From Zoogloea dura (GTDB lineage: Bacteria > Pseudomonadota > Gammaproteobacteria > Burkholderiales > Rhodocyclaceae): a DNA stretch of 64,000 nucleotides. Under the pieces are notes generated by a model. That model saw only the letters and a list, made by a program, of their open reading frames with translations. It did not search any database and had not been told where the DNA came from. The stretch spans positions 1-64,000 of the forward strand of contig NZ_JABBGA010000010.1 in assembly GCF_012927165.1 (NCBI RefSeq), read 5' to 3'. Position 1 is the first letter of the stretch. Every line of letters begins with the position of its first letter. A program made the translations under genes and the position numbers. Shown here one piece after another: positions 28,971 through 38,959 of the stretch.

Positions 28971-29150
28971 ATGGCCAATTCCCCATTCCGGACCTGGATG
29001 TGTCTGATCTGCGGTTATATCTACGACGAGGAAGTCGGATCCCCCGAAGAGGGCATCCCCCCCGGCACCCGCTGGGAAGACATCCCCCCCAACTGGACCT
29101 GTCCCGAATGCGGTGCCCGCAAGGACGATTTCGAAATGGTCGCCATCTGA
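28971..29150 (+). CDS. rubredoxin
   Basis: A complete 59-residue rubredoxin starting MANSPFRTWMCLICGYIYDE. The iron is held by four cysteines in two C-x2-C knuckles, Cys11/Cys14 and Cys44/Cys47 (CLICGY and CPECGA), with the usual GIPPGTRWEDIPPNW linker. Rubredoxins are small one-electron carriers, for example for alkane hydroxylases or oxygen and superoxide reductases; the partner is not evident here. It sits between divergent thiD and the start of the pil-chp operon (85 bases before pilG, no terminator visible), so it could be cotranscribed with pilG. Confidence 0.95.
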   Translation: MANSPFRTWMCLICGYIYDEEVGSPEEGIPPGTRWEDIPPNWTCPECGARKDDFEMVAI

Positions 29151-29235
29151 CCCCCCGTCGCCCCCCTTTCGGCTCCCCGTCAGCCCCGGCCCGTTCCACC
29201 CGCAACGACATCGGTATGCCTCCTGGAGAATCAAG

Positions 29236-29646
29236 GTGAATCTCAGCGGAATAAAAGTCATGGTCATCGATGACAGCAACACCATCCGCCGCAGTGCCGA
29301 GATCTTTCTCGCCCAGGCCGGCTGCCAGGTGGTGCTCGCCGAAGATGGCTTCGACGCCCTTTCCAAGATTGCAGACCACGCGCCCGACCTGATCTTCGTG
29401 GACATCATGATGCCCCGCCTCGACGGGTATCAGACCTGCGCCCTGATCAAGAAGAACGCACGCCTCAAGTCCACCCCGGTCATCATGCTCTCCTCAAAGG
29501 ACGGCCTCTTTGACCGGGCCCGTGGCAGGCTCGCAGGCTCCGATGAATACCTCACCAAGCCGTTCACCAAGGAAAGCCTGCTGCGCTCGGTGGCTGCCCA
29601 TACGGCCCATACCCAGGCAGCCCGCCAGACCACGGCCAACGACTGA
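29236..29646 (+). CDS. pilG: twitching-motility response regulator PilG
   Basis: 136-residue single-domain receiver starting at GTG 29236, with GGAGA at six bases upstream; the frame upstream overlaps rubredoxin and is not coding. Acidic pocket Asp12/Asp13, phosphoacceptor Asp56 (FVDIMMPRLDG), switch threonine/serine region MLSSKDG and Lys108 (LTKPF) are all present. In Pseudomonas, PilG is phosphorylated by the ChpA kinase and promotes pilus extension. The gene order pilG-pilH-pilI-pilJ-chpA identifies it. Confidence 0.93.
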   Translation: MNLSGIKVMVIDDSNTIRRSAEIFLAQAGCQVVLAEDGFDALSKIADHAPDLIFVDIMMPRLDGYQTCALIKKNARLKSTPVIMLSSKDGLFDRARGRLAGSDEYLTKPFTKESLLRSVAAHTAHTQAARQTTAND

Positions 29647-29664
29647 TCAGCCCGAGACGGACCC

Positions 29665-30030
29665 ATGACGATCAAGAAAATCCTCGTCGTAGACGATTCC
29701 CCCACCGAAAGACTCGCCCTCTCGGAAGTACTGGTGAAGAGCGGCTACCAGGTGGTCACCGCCGAAAGCGGCGATGAGGCGGTGGTCAAGAGCAAGACCG
29801 AGATGCCCGACCTCATCCTGATGGACGTGGTCATGCCCGGTACCAACGGCTACCAGGCCACCCGGACCATCGTGCGCGACGACGCCACCCGCAACATCCC
29901 GGTGATCATCTGCACCAGCAAGGGCCTCGAGACCGACAAGATCTGGGGTTTGCGTCAAGGGGCCTACGATTACATGGTCAAACCCCTGGACCACGCGACA
30001 CTCCTCGAGAAAATCCGGGCCATGGGCTGA
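29665..30030 (+). CDS. pilH: twitching-motility response regulator PilH
   Basis: 121-residue CheY-like receiver: Asp10/Asp11, phosphoacceptor Asp54 (LILMDVVMPGTNG) and Lys106 (MVKPL). In the Pil-Chp system PilH opposes or buffers PilG, favouring pilus retraction or acting as a phosphate sink. It starts 18 bases after pilG. PilG and PilH are distinguished here by order and by PilH's shorter N terminus (MTIKKILVVDDSPTERL). Confidence 0.93.
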   Translation: MTIKKILVVDDSPTERLALSEVLVKSGYQVVTAESGDEAVVKSKTEMPDLILMDVVMPGTNGYQATRTIVRDDATRNIPVIICTSKGLETDKIWGLRQGAYDYMVKPLDHATLLEKIRAMG

Positions 30031-30039
30031 GGACGGGCG

Positions 30040-30555
30040 ATGGCCAAGCGGATCAGTCTCCACGAATTCCAGGCCGGCCTCGCCCGGCGTCTGGCCGAGG
30101 CCCGCGACACCCGGGCATCGGCACTGCTGGCCATCCAGGCCGGCAAACGCAACTGGCTCGTCGACCTCACCGAAGCCGGCGAGATCCTGGCGGTCCCCCC
30201 GCTGGCGCCGGTCCCCCTCAGCCAGCACTGGTTCCGGGGCCTGGCGAGCGTGCGCGGCACCCTTTTCGGCGTCGTCGACTTTGCCTCCTTCCACAATGAC
30301 ACACCGATTGCCGCCGCCGGGCATGCCCGCCTGCTGCTGGTCGGCGTGCGCCACGACCTGAACTGCGCCATCCTCGTCAGCCGGGCCCTCGGCCTGCGTG
30401 CCATCGAGGACTTCGAAGCGCTGCCCGCCTCGCCGGACCCGGAGCAACCCTGGATCGGCGACCAGCTCCGGGATTCCCGCGGCACCCACTGGACGCGCCT
30501 GAAGGTCGCAGACCTGCTGAATCACCCTAGCTTTCTGGACGCAGCACAATCATGA
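30040..30555 (+). CDS. pilI: CheW-like adaptor PilI
   Basis: 171 residues, essentially one CheW domain that links the chemoreceptor PilJ to the kinase ChpA. Recognisable features are the NWLVDLTEAGEILAVPPLAPVPLSQHWFRGLASVRGTLFGVVDF core, which corresponds to the CheW beta-barrel with the conserved G-x-RG turn, and the later LLVGVRHDLNCAILVSRALGLR strand pair. GAGGA just upstream supports the ATG. Its stop overlaps a 13-codon open frame leading to pilJ. Confidence 0.9.
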   Translation: MAKRISLHEFQAGLARRLAEARDTRASALLAIQAGKRNWLVDLTEAGEILAVPPLAPVPLSQHWFRGLASVRGTLFGVVDFASFHNDTPIAAAGHARLLLVGVRHDLNCAILVSRALGLRAIEDFEALPASPDPEQPWIGDQLRDSRGTHWTRLKVADLLNHPSFLDAAQS

Positions 30556-30605
30556 AAATCCATTCGGGAGGAGCAGCGGACTTCATCCGCTGAGTGAGGA
30601 AAAAA

Positions 30606-32729
30606 ATGGCATTCAAGTTACCCGGACTGTCCCTCGGTGGCAGCAAAGCAGCCGCCAGCAACGTGGACACCATCCTCGACTCCGGCGACGGCGCCCCCAC
30701 CACCGCCCCGCTGCCTTTCCTGGCCGGCAAGAGCGCCGCCGAGCAATTGCGCCTGTTGCGGATCCCCTTCCTGATCTTCGCCGCACTGACCATTGCCTTC
30801 GTGCTTTACCAGATCCGGGTCAGCAGCTTTGGCACCGCCTACGTCACCGCAGCCGGCCAGATGCGCACGCTGTCCCAGCAGCTCGCCAAGGCCAGCCAAC
30901 TGGCCCTGCAGGGCGAGGCCTCGGCCTTCGTCGAGCTCAAGAACAGCCGCGAACAGTTCAATGCCCTGCTTAACGCCGTCACCAACGGTGGCGACGTGGA
31001 AGGCACCTCGGTGCCCGGCGGCAGCAGCGCCGTGGCTGACGAGCTCAACACCGTCACCGAACTCTGGCAGAAGACCGACAAGGACGCCGGCAACCTGCTC
31101 GACCAGGAAAAGAACCTGGCCGGCCTGGGCAAGGCGGTGAACACCATCAACACCAAGAACCCCCAGCTCCTTGAGCTCTCCGAGCAGGTGGCGGCCCTCA
31201 AGCTGCAAGGCGGTGCATCGGCGCGCGAGATCGCCATCGCCAACCAGGTCGTGATGCTGACCCAGCGCATCGCCAAGAACGCCAACGCCCTGCTGGTGGC
31301 CAACGCGATCGACCCGGAAGTGGCCTTCCTGCTCGGCAAGGACACCAACACCTTCCGCGAGCTCATCGAACAGCTCCAGAAGATGACCGCCGACGGCAGC
31401 GACGCCAAGGCCAAACTGGCCGAACTCGAAGCCGTGGGCAAGGACAACCTGGGCTCCGTCACCGCCATCCTCGGCAGCATCCAGCGCCTGGTCCAGGCCA
31501 AGCAGGCCGGCAGCCAGATCTTCCAGAACTCCGGCCCGCTGCTCACCAGGACCACCGCCTTGGCCGATGGCTACACCCGCGCCTACACCGGCTTCTTCAC
31601 CTGGGTCAGCCTGGCGATCATCCTCTGTGCCCTGATCACCGTGGCCTGCCTGGTGCTGATGGCCAAGACCTACAACGACGACATCGCCCGCCGCCGCCAG
31701 GCCGCCGAGCGCCTCAAGGAAGCCGCCGAAGCCGAGCGCAACGGCACCCAGCAGGCCATCCTGCGCCTCATGAACGAGATGGGCGACCTCGCCGACGGCG
31801 ACCTCACCGTGCGCGCCACCGTCACCGAGGACATCACCGGCGCCATCGCCGACTCGGTGAACTACACCATCGAGGAGCTCTCCGTATTGGTGCGCCGCAT
31901 CAACGACGCCGCCATCCGCGTGACCGCCGCCACCGAGTCCGCCCAGCAGACCTCCGACGAACTGCTCGCCGCCACCGAGCGCCAGGCCCAGGAACTGCGT
32001 CTGGCCGGCGAGACCGCCCAGAGCATGGCCAGCTCCATGAGCGCCGCCTCGGAAGACGCCCTGCAATCGGCCCAAGTGGCCCGCCGCTCCCTCGAGGCCG
32101 CCCAGAAGGGCGCGGTCGCGGTGGAGGACACCATCAAGGGCATGAACGAAATCCGCGAGAAGATCCAGGAGACCTCCAAGCGCATCAAGCGCCTCGGCGA
32201 ATCCTCCCAGGAGATCGGCGAGATCGTCGAACTGATCTCCGACATCACCGAACAGACCAACGTGCTGGCCCTCAACGCCGCCATCCAGGCCGCCTCCGCA
32301 GGCGAGGCCGGTCGCGGCTTCTCGGTGGTGGCAGAAGAAGTGCAGCGCCTGGCAGAACGGTCCGCCGAAGCCACCAAGCAGATCGGCGCCATCGTCAAGA
32401 CCATCCAGACCGACACCGGCGACGCCGTGGCGGCCATGGAAAACGCCACCCGCGACGTGGTGGACGGTGCCCACCTGTCCGAAACCGCCGGCCAGGAGCT
32501 GGCCGAGATCGAGCGGGTTTCCGCCGAGACCGCCCAACTGATCGAACGCATCTCGGTCAGCACCGAAGTCCAGGCACGGGCGGCAACCCAGGTGGCCGAG
32601 AAGATGAAGGGCATTCTCGCCATCACCGACCGCACCACCGCCGGCACGCAGCAGACCGCCGTGTCGATTGGTGAACTGGCCGACCTGGCCGTCGAACTCA
32701 AGGGCTCGGTCTCCGGCTTCAAGGTCTGA
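30606..32729 (+). CDS. pilJ: pilus chemoreceptor PilJ (methyl-accepting chemotaxis protein)
   Basis: 707 residues from ATG 30606, with GAGGA five bases upstream; an in-frame GTG at 30594 is the alternative. Transmembrane helices lie at about 43-65 and 333-360, bracketing a periplasmic PilJ-type ligand/pilin-sensing region. A HAMP domain (about 360-430) and a long helical signalling domain follow. Its kinase-contact tip is [14 protein letters not shown] (566-579) after [15 protein letters not shown]. It should report surface contact or pilus state to ChpA through PilI. Confidence 0.95.
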   Translation: MAFKLPGLSLGGSKAAASNVDTILDSGDGAPTTAPLPFLAGKSAAEQLRLLRIPFLIFAALTIAFVLYQIRVSSFGTAYVTAAGQMRTLSQQLAKASQLALQGEASAFVELKNSREQFNALLNAVTNGGDVEGTSVPGGSSAVADELNTVTELWQKTDKDAGNLLDQEKNLAGLGKAVNTINTKNPQLLELSEQVAALKLQGGASAREIAIANQVVMLTQRIAKNANALLVANAIDPEVAFLLGKDTNTFRELIEQLQKMTADGSDAKAKLAELEAVGKDNLGSVTAILGSIQRLVQAKQAGSQIFQNSGPLLTRTTALADGYTRAYTGFFTWVSLAIILCALITVACLVLMAKTYNDDIARRRQAAERLKEAAEAERNGTQQAILRLMNEMGDLADGDLTVRATVTEDITGAIADSVNYTIEELSVLVRRINDAAIRVTAATESAQQTSDELLAATERQAQELRLAGETAQSMASSMSAASEDALQSAQVARRSLEAAQKGAVAVEDTIKGMNEIREKIQETSKRIKRLGESSQEIGEIVELISDITEQTNVLALNAAIQAASAGEAGRGFSVVAEEVQRLAERSAEATKQIGAIVKTIQTDTGDAVAAMENATRDVVDGAHLSETAGQELAEIERVSAETAQLIERISVSTEVQARAATQVAEKMKGILAITDRTTAGTQQTAVSIGELADLAVELKGSVSGFKV

Positions 32730-32766
32730 GCCCCCCGCCTGAACGGAACCCGAGCAAGAACGATCG

Positions 32767-35700
32767 ATGAGCTCTGCACATGAACTCGACCTCGGTCCGC
32801 TGACCTGGGTCAAAGGCGAGATCGACCTGGCCCTCGAACGGGCCGTGTCGGCGCTTGCCGAAGCCGGGAGCGCCCCGGACCGACTGGGCAGGATCAAGTT
32901 TGCCCAGACCCATGTGCACCAGGCGCACGGGGCCCTGTCCATCGTCGGCCTGGACGGCCTGACCCAATTCTCCGAGCAGCTGGACCGCCTGCTGGGTGAC
33001 ATGGCGGGTGGCCAGATCGCCTTCACGCCGGAAGCCACGCAGCTGGCGACCCGCTCTATCGCGGCGATCGGCAACTACTTGGAAGAGCTGGCCCACGGCC
33101 AGCCCGACCAGGCTCTGCGCCTGTTCAGCCTGTACGCCGAGCTGGCAGCGGCCCGTGGCCAGGAAGCGCCGACCCAGGGAGAGCTGTTCTACCCCGATCT
33201 GTCGCGCCGCCCCGCCTTTGCCGCCCCCGTCGACACCAGTGAAGACCCGAAGCGCCTGCGGGCCCTGCGCGGCCGCTTCGAGCGCGGCCTGCTCAAGTGG
33301 TTCCGCAACGGCCAAGACCCGGCCGGCCCCCTCGAGATGCGCGAAGCCGTCGCCGGCATCGAACAGCTCCAGGGCAACCCTGCCTCCCGCGCCTTCTGGT
33401 TCGCCGCAACCGCCTTCTTCGACGCCCTTGCCCAGCTCGCCCTGCCAGTGGATGCCGGCACCAAGCGCCTGTGCGGCCGGATCGACGCCCAGATGCGGCG
33501 CGTCCTCGAGGGCTCCGGCATGGTGGCCGAGAGGCTGATGCGTGACGTGCTGTACCAGGCCGCCGTCGCCACCTGCGAGACGCCGGTCATCAACACGGTC
33601 CGCGAGGCCTACGACCTGCAGAGCCTGATCCCGGGCAACAACCGCCAGGTCAGCGACACGCCGCAGGCGCCGCTGCTGCGCTCCCTGCGCGAAGGCATCA
33701 GCGAGGCCAAGGAGGCCTGGGCCCAGTTTGCCAACGGCAGCGCCATCGGCCTGCCGCGCTTCCAGGACATCCTCGGCAACCTCCCGGAACAGGCCCGCCA
33801 GCTCGACCAGCCCGAGATCTCGGAGCTGCTCGAAGGCCTCGGCAGCCTGGCCCGCTGGCTTCGCCAGGATCCGCTGCAACTGAGCGACGCCCTGTCGATG
33901 GACGTCGCCACCGCCATGCTGCTGGTGGAGAACCGCCTCGAGCTCCACGGTCAGGCAGACCTGGCGGGCACAGCCCAGGAGAATCTCCTCTGCGAGCGCC
34001 TCAAGGCGCACCAGCGGGGCGAGCGCCTCCCGCCCCTGCCCCTGGCCAAGCCCGAAGCCCAGGCCCGCCAGCTTGGCCGCCAGCTGGCCCACGAGATCCT
34101 CAGCAGCCTGGCCGAAGTCGAACAAAGCCTCGACGGCTACTTCCGGGCCCCCAGCGAAAGCGACGTGCTCAACGCGGTCCGCGCGCCCCTCAAGCAGATC
34201 GAGGGCGCCCTGTCGATCATGAACGAGGACGGCGCGGTCCGCCTGCTGCAGGACGCCGCGGCCCGCATCGGCGCCCTGTCAGGCTCGGAATCCGCCGCTG
34301 ACATTACTGCCTTCGAAGAGATCGCCCACCGCCTGTCGGCCCTCGGCATCTACATCGAGGCCCTCCAGCACGGCCCCGCCGACCTCGAGCGCATCCTCCA
34401 CCCCGAGCAGGACGAGACTCCCGACGGCACCAGCATCGAAGCCGAACTCGACCAGCAGAAGCGGGACACCGCCGCCCTCGCCGCCGCCCTCAAGGACAAC
34501 CCGGACGACGACGGCCTGCGCACCGAGCTTCAGGTCAACCTCGAGAACCTCCGCCAGGACGCCTCCCTCACGGCCAACACCGAGCTCGAGAAGCAGGCCC
34601 GCCAGACCCTATCCCTGCTCGACGCCGGAGAACTCTTCGGCGCCGAGGTCCCGATCGCCGCCGAGCCGGAGGCCCCCGCCCTGTCGGCGGAAGCCAGCCG
34701 CCTTCTCGCCGCCAGCGAGGAGGAACTGGACGCCGAGCTCCTCGGGATCTTCATCGAAGAAGCCGTCGACGTCCGCGCCACCATCGCCGAGCACCTCGCC
34801 CTGCTCACCCGCGATCCGGACGACACCGAGGTCCTCACCACCATCCGGCGCAGTTTCCACACCCTCAAGGGCAGTGGCCGGATGGTCGGGCTCAAGGACT
34901 TCGGCGAAGCCGCCTGGGGCATCGAACAAACCCTCAATCACTGGCTGCGGGTCGAACTGCCGGTCAGCAGTGAGCTGCTGTCCTTCATCGGACACGCCCT
35001 CGCCGAGTTCTCCGCCTGGATCGACCAGCTGCAGGCCGGCGCGGGCACCCAGCGTGACGTCACCCGCCTGCAGGAAGAAGCCGCCCACCTGCGCGACGAG
35101 GGCAGCAGCGCCTCGCCACGCCACGCCCCTGAGGTGGAAGCCCCCGCAGCGGAGGCCCCTGCCGCCCCCCCGGAAGCCGTGTCCGGGCACCCCGTGGCAC
35201 CGGAGGAAGACGAAGACCTGCAGGACGTGGCCCTGCTCGACGAATCCCAGGAGGTGGACCTCGAAGCCACCCTGGTGATGACCGAGGTCGACCTCGCCGC
35301 CACCAGCATCAACCTGCCCATGTCGATGCGCGAGGACGAGGAAGCACCGTCCGAAGCCATCGAGCTGGACTTCCCCGAGCTCAGCTTCGATGACCCGGCC
35401 CTCGCCGGCGTCGCAGCCGCAGCAGTCACCGGGCTGCCGGCCGAAGCACCGCCCGCAGCAGCCCTTCCCGGAACACCGGACGAAGCGCTCACCGATCTCG
35501 CTGACGCGCCGCTCGAAGCATCCCTCCCCGATCTTCCCGAAGCGGGTCCGGATGAAGCCCTCGAGCACACCGAAGCCCTTGAACCGGACGAGAGCTTCGA
35601 ACTCGGCGAACCATCAAGCCCCGCCGAACACCCAGCACGGGGCACGGGGCTCACCACGGCCGAAGCAGACGCCTTCGATTTCGACTTCGAGCTGACCCCA

Positions 35701-38700
35701 GACACGGCCCAGATCCCCGACATCGAGGCCGCCGAGCTCTTCGATGCCCTGCGCGAGACCCGCGCCGCCGAGGCCGGCGCACCGGAATCCCTCGAGTCTG
35801 TCCCGATCGCCCCCCCCTCCGTCGAAGCCCTCGACATCGAGGCGATCCCCTTCGACGAGGACGTGCTCATCGACGAGGGTGCCCTCCTCATCGAAGACGC
35901 CCTTCCGCCGGTCGGTGCCGAGCTTCTCGAAGCCTCCGCCCCCCTGGAGAACATCGACTTCGCAGAGGAAGGCTTCGAAGCCACTGAGCTGGAACCCCTG
36001 GACGACCTTCTGACAGAGGAATTCGCTGCAGAGAGCATCGATTTCCCTGTGGCAGGCTCCGGCGCGGCACCGCCCGACCTGTCCATCGAGTCCGCAGAAC
36101 CCTCGCTCGCCGAGCTCGAGGCCCTGGAGAAGGCCGAGGCCGCAGCCCTCGGCAGCCCGGATGCCGGAATCGTGGTCGAGGAAGCCGCCGAGCCCCTCGC
36201 CGCAGAAGACCCCGACGAGGTCCGCCTCGGCGACGTCAGCCTGTCGCGCCCGCTCTTCGACCTCTACCTTGCCGAAGCCCGGCAGCACGTGGCCACCCTG
36301 CGCCACGAGCTGGCCCGCCTGGCCGTCAACCCGAGCCTCGTTCCTCCCACCACCGCCATCCGGGCAGCCCACACCCTGGCCGGCATCTCGGGCACCGCCC
36401 GCTTCAGCGCCCCCCAGCAGCTCGCCAAGGCCCTGGAGCTCGCCGAGCAGCGCCTGGCCGACCACGACCGGGCCCCCACGGCCGCCCAGACCGCCAGCCT
36501 GACGGCCGCGGCCACCGCCCTGGAAGGCATGCTGGTCACCCTTACCACACGCCAGCTGCCGGCCGCCGAGCCAGCCCTGGTCGCCGCTCTCGACGGCATC
36601 CTGGTGTCGCACCTGGCCCAGGTGATCAGCCTGCACCCGGCCAACGCCCCGGCACCTGCGCGCGAGCCGGAAGCCACCGAAGTGCGCGAAAGCGCGGCCG
36701 CTCCGCGCACGCCCGAAGCCACGCCGGCGCCGCCTCCGCTGCGGGACGAGCTCGACCTGGACCTGCTGCCGATCTTCCTCGACGAAGGCAGCGAGCTGCT
36801 CGACAGCCTGTCGACCGCCCTCCGTGCCTGGCGCGACGATCCGGACGAGGCCGCCCACGCCAGCGGCGTGGCGCGCCTGCTGCACACCCTGAAGGGCAGC
36901 GCACGGATGGTCGGGGCCATGAACCTGGGCCACCACCTCCACGAACTGGAAACCCGGTTCGAACGGGCACGCAACCAGAACACCCCGACGGAAGCCATCA
37001 TCGAGGACCTGGAAGGCGCCCTCGACCAGGCCCGCCAGACCCTCGACGGCCTGCAGCAGCCGGGCAGCACAGCCGCGGCCTCCACCGACACACCGGTCGC
37101 CACCGATGACGCGGCCACCGCCCAGGGCGGCGACACCGTCACCCAGGCCGCCCGCACCCAGTTGCGGGTCGAGGCCAGCCGCATCGACCAGTTCGTGAAC
37201 GAAGCCGGCGAGATCAGCATCGCTCGCACCCGCATCGAGGGCGAGATGCGCACCCTGCGGCGCTCCCTGCTCGATCTGACCGAAAACGTGATCCGCCTGC
37301 GCAATCAGCTGCGGGAGGTGGAGATCCAGGCCGACACCCAGATGCAGTCGCGCCTGTCCCAGGTCGAAACCCAGCACACCGAGTTCGACCCCCTGGAAAT
37401 GGACCGCTACACGCGCCTCCAGGAGCTCACCCGCATGATGGCGGAGAGCGTGGGCGACGTGACCACGGTGCAGCAGAACCTGCTCAAGAACCTCGACGGC
37501 GCCGAGGCGGCCCTGCACGCCCAGTCCCGCATGGCGCGGGAGCTCCAGCAATCGCTGATGCACGTGCGCATGGTGCCCTTCGACAGCCTGGCCGAGCGGC
37601 TCTACCGCCTGGTCCGCCAGACCGCCAAGGAAGTCGGCCGGCGCGCCAACCTTGACATCGTCGGCGGCCAGATCGAGATCGACCGCAGCGTCCTCGAGGC
37701 CATGACCGGCCCCCTCGGCCACCTGGTCCGCAACGCCGTGGCCCACGGCATCGAGACACCGGAACGCCGCCGTCAGGCCGGCAAGCCCGAGATCGGCCAG
37801 ATCACCCTCAAGGTCTCCCACGAAGGCAACGAAGTCGTCATCGAATTCCGCGACGACGGCGCAGGCCTGGACTTCGACCGGATCCGCACGCACGCCCTCG
37901 AAAGCGGGCTGATCAGCCGTGACGAGGACGTGGACGACAAGCGCCTCACCAACCTCATCTTCGTCCCGGGCTTCACCACCGCCACCCTGTCCAGCCTGGC
38001 CGGCCGCGGTGTCGGCATGGACGTGGTGAAGAGCGAGACAGCCGCCGTCGGCGGACGCATCAGCGTCGAGACCGAGAGCGGCCAGGGCACCTGCTTCCGC
38101 ATCCACCTGCCGCTCACCCTGGCGGTCACCCAGGCCCTGCTGGTCAAGGCCGGTGGCCGGACCTTCGCCATCCCCTCGTCGATGGTCGCCCAGGTGCTGG
38201 AGCTCAAGGCGCCGGCCCTCGAGAAGATCCGCCAGGAGCGGGGCACCGAATGGCTCGGCGAGCACTACGGCTACCGCTACCTGCCGCGCCTGCTCGGCGA
38301 CTACACCTCGCATCCCCAGGTGGAACGCTTCAACTGGGTGCTGCTGCTGCGGGCCGGCAGCGAAACCCTGGCCCTGCACGTGGACACCCTGCGTGGCAAC
38401 CAGGAAGTGGTGGTCAAGAACGCCGGGCCGCAATACGCCCGGATGGTCGGCTACTCGGGCGCCACAGTGCTCGGCGATGGCGAGATCGTGCTGATCCTCA
38501 ACCCGGTGGCACTGGCGGCCCGCAGCCCGGTCGTCGAAGGCGACGACACGCCCCTGCGCCTCACCACCCCGGCCGTGCCGAGCCAGCCCCTGGTCATGGT
38601 GGTGGATGACTCCCTCACCGTGCGCAAGATCACCGGCCGCCTGCTCGAGCGGGAAGGTTACCGGGTCATCACTGCCAAGGACGGCGTGGACGCCCTGGAG

Positions 38701-38958
38701 CAGCTCCAGACCGCCCGCCCCGACGTCATCATCGCCGACATCGAGATGCCGCGCATGGACGGCTTCGACCTGACCCGCAACATCCGGGCCGATGCCGCAC
38801 TCAAGCGCGTGCCCATCATCATGATCACCTCCCGCACGGCCGAGAAGCACAAGCGTTATGCGGAAGAGATCGGCGTCAACCACTACCTGGGCAAGCCCTA
38901 CGACGAGGACGTGCTGCTGGGCCTGATCCAGGGCTACGTCACCGGCAGCAGCACCTGA
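32767..38958 (+). CDS. chpA: hybrid chemotaxis histidine kinase ChpA (PilL)
   Basis: 2063 residues, the kinase of the Pil-Chp system. Hpt modules with canonical HTLxG phosphorylation motifs are at His698 (HTLKGSGRM), His1202 (HTLAGISGT) and His1373 (HTLKGSARM). Degenerate Hpt-like segments occur at His51 (HQAHGAL) and at residue 476, where Lys replaces His (KQIEGAL). An acidic Pro/Ala/Glu-rich linker fills about 770-1160. A CheA-type dimerisation and ATPase unit follows (N box HLVRNAVAHG 1652-1661, then DDGAGLDF and GRGVGMDVVKSE), then a CheW domain (about 1780-1925) and a receiver with Asp1991. Pseudomonas ChpA is longer with more Hpt modules. Confidence 0.96.
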   Translation: MSSAHELDLGPLTWVKGEIDLALERAVSALAEAGSAPDRLGRIKFAQTHVHQAHGALSIVGLDGLTQFSEQLDRLLGDMAGGQIAFTPEATQLATRSIAAIGNYLEELAHGQPDQALRLFSLYAELAAARGQEAPTQGELFYPDLSRRPAFAAPVDTSEDPKRLRALRGRFERGLLKWFRNGQDPAGPLEMREAVAGIEQLQGNPASRAFWFAATAFFDALAQLALPVDAGTKRLCGRIDAQMRRVLEGSGMVAERLMRDVLYQAAVATCETPVINTVREAYDLQSLIPGNNRQVSDTPQAPLLRSLREGISEAKEAWAQFANGSAIGLPRFQDILGNLPEQARQLDQPEISELLEGLGSLARWLRQDPLQLSDALSMDVATAMLLVENRLELHGQADLAGTAQENLLCERLKAHQRGERLPPLPLAKPEAQARQLGRQLAHEILSSLAEVEQSLDGYFRAPSESDVLNAVRAPLKQIEGALSIMNEDGAVRLLQDAAARIGALSGSESAADITAFEEIAHRLSALGIYIEALQHGPADLERILHPEQDETPDGTSIEAELDQQKRDTAALAAALKDNPDDDGLRTELQVNLENLRQDASLTANTELEKQARQTLSLLDAGELFGAEVPIAAEPEAPALSAEASRLLAASEEELDAELLGIFIEEAVDVRATIAEHLALLTRDPDDTEVLTTIRRSFHTLKGSGRMVGLKDFGEAAWGIEQTLNHWLRVELPVSSELLSFIGHALAEFSAWIDQLQAGAGTQRDVTRLQEEAAHLRDEGSSASPRHAPEVEAPAAEAPAAPPEAVSGHPVAPEEDEDLQDVALLDESQEVDLEATLVMTEVDLAATSINLPMSMREDEEAPSEAIELDFPELSFDDPALAGVAAAAVTGLPAEAPPAAALPGTPDEALTDLADAPLEASLPDLPEAGPDEALEHTEALEPDESFELGEPSSPAEHPARGTGLTTAEADAFDFDFELTPDTAQIPDIEAAELFDALRETRAAEAGAPESLESVPIAPPSVEALDIEAIPFDEDVLIDEGALLIEDALPPVGAELLEASAPLENIDFAEEGFEATELEPLDDLLTEEFAAESIDFPVAGSGAAPPDLSIESAEPSLAELEALEKAEAAALGSPDAGIVVEEAAEPLAAEDPDEVRLGDVSLSRPLFDLYLAEARQHVATLRHELARLAVNPSLVPPTTAIRAAHTLAGISGTARFSAPQQLAKALELAEQRLADHDRAPTAAQTASLTAAATALEGMLVTLTTRQLPAAEPALVAALDGILVSHLAQVISLHPANAPAPAREPEATEVRESAAAPRTPEATPAPPPLRDELDLDLLPIFLDEGSELLDSLSTALRAWRDDPDEAAHASGVARLLHTLKGSARMVGAMNLGHHLHELETRFERARNQNTPTEAIIEDLEGALDQARQTLDGLQQPGSTAAASTDTPVATDDAATAQGGDTVTQAARTQLRVEASRIDQFVNEAGEISIARTRIEGEMRTLRRSLLDLTENVIRLRNQLREVEIQADTQMQSRLSQVETQHTEFDPLEMDRYTRLQELTRMMAESVGDVTTVQQNLLKNLDGAEAALHAQSRMARELQQSLMHVRMVPFDSLAERLYRLVRQTAKEVGRRANLDIVGGQIEIDRSVLEAMTGPLGHLVRNAVAHGIETPERRRQAGKPEIGQITLKVSHEGNEVVIEFRDDGAGLDFDRIRTHALESGLISRDEDVDDKRLTNLIFVPGFTTATLSSLAGRGVGMDVVKSETAAVGGRISVETESGQGTCFRIHLPLTLAVTQALLVKAGGRTFAIPSSMVAQVLELKAPALEKIRQERGTEWLGEHYGYRYLPRLLGDYTSHPQVERFNWVLLLRAGSETLALHVDTLRGNQEVVVKNAGPQYARMVGYSGATVLGDGEIVLILNPVALAARSPVVEGDDTPLRLTTPAVPSQPLVMVVDDSLTVRKITGRLLEREGYRVITAKDGVDALEQLQTARPDVIIADIEMPRMDGFDLTRNIRADAALKRVPIIMITSRTAEKHKRYAEEIGVNHYLGKPYDEDVLLGLIQGYVTGSST

Positions 38959-38959
38959 C

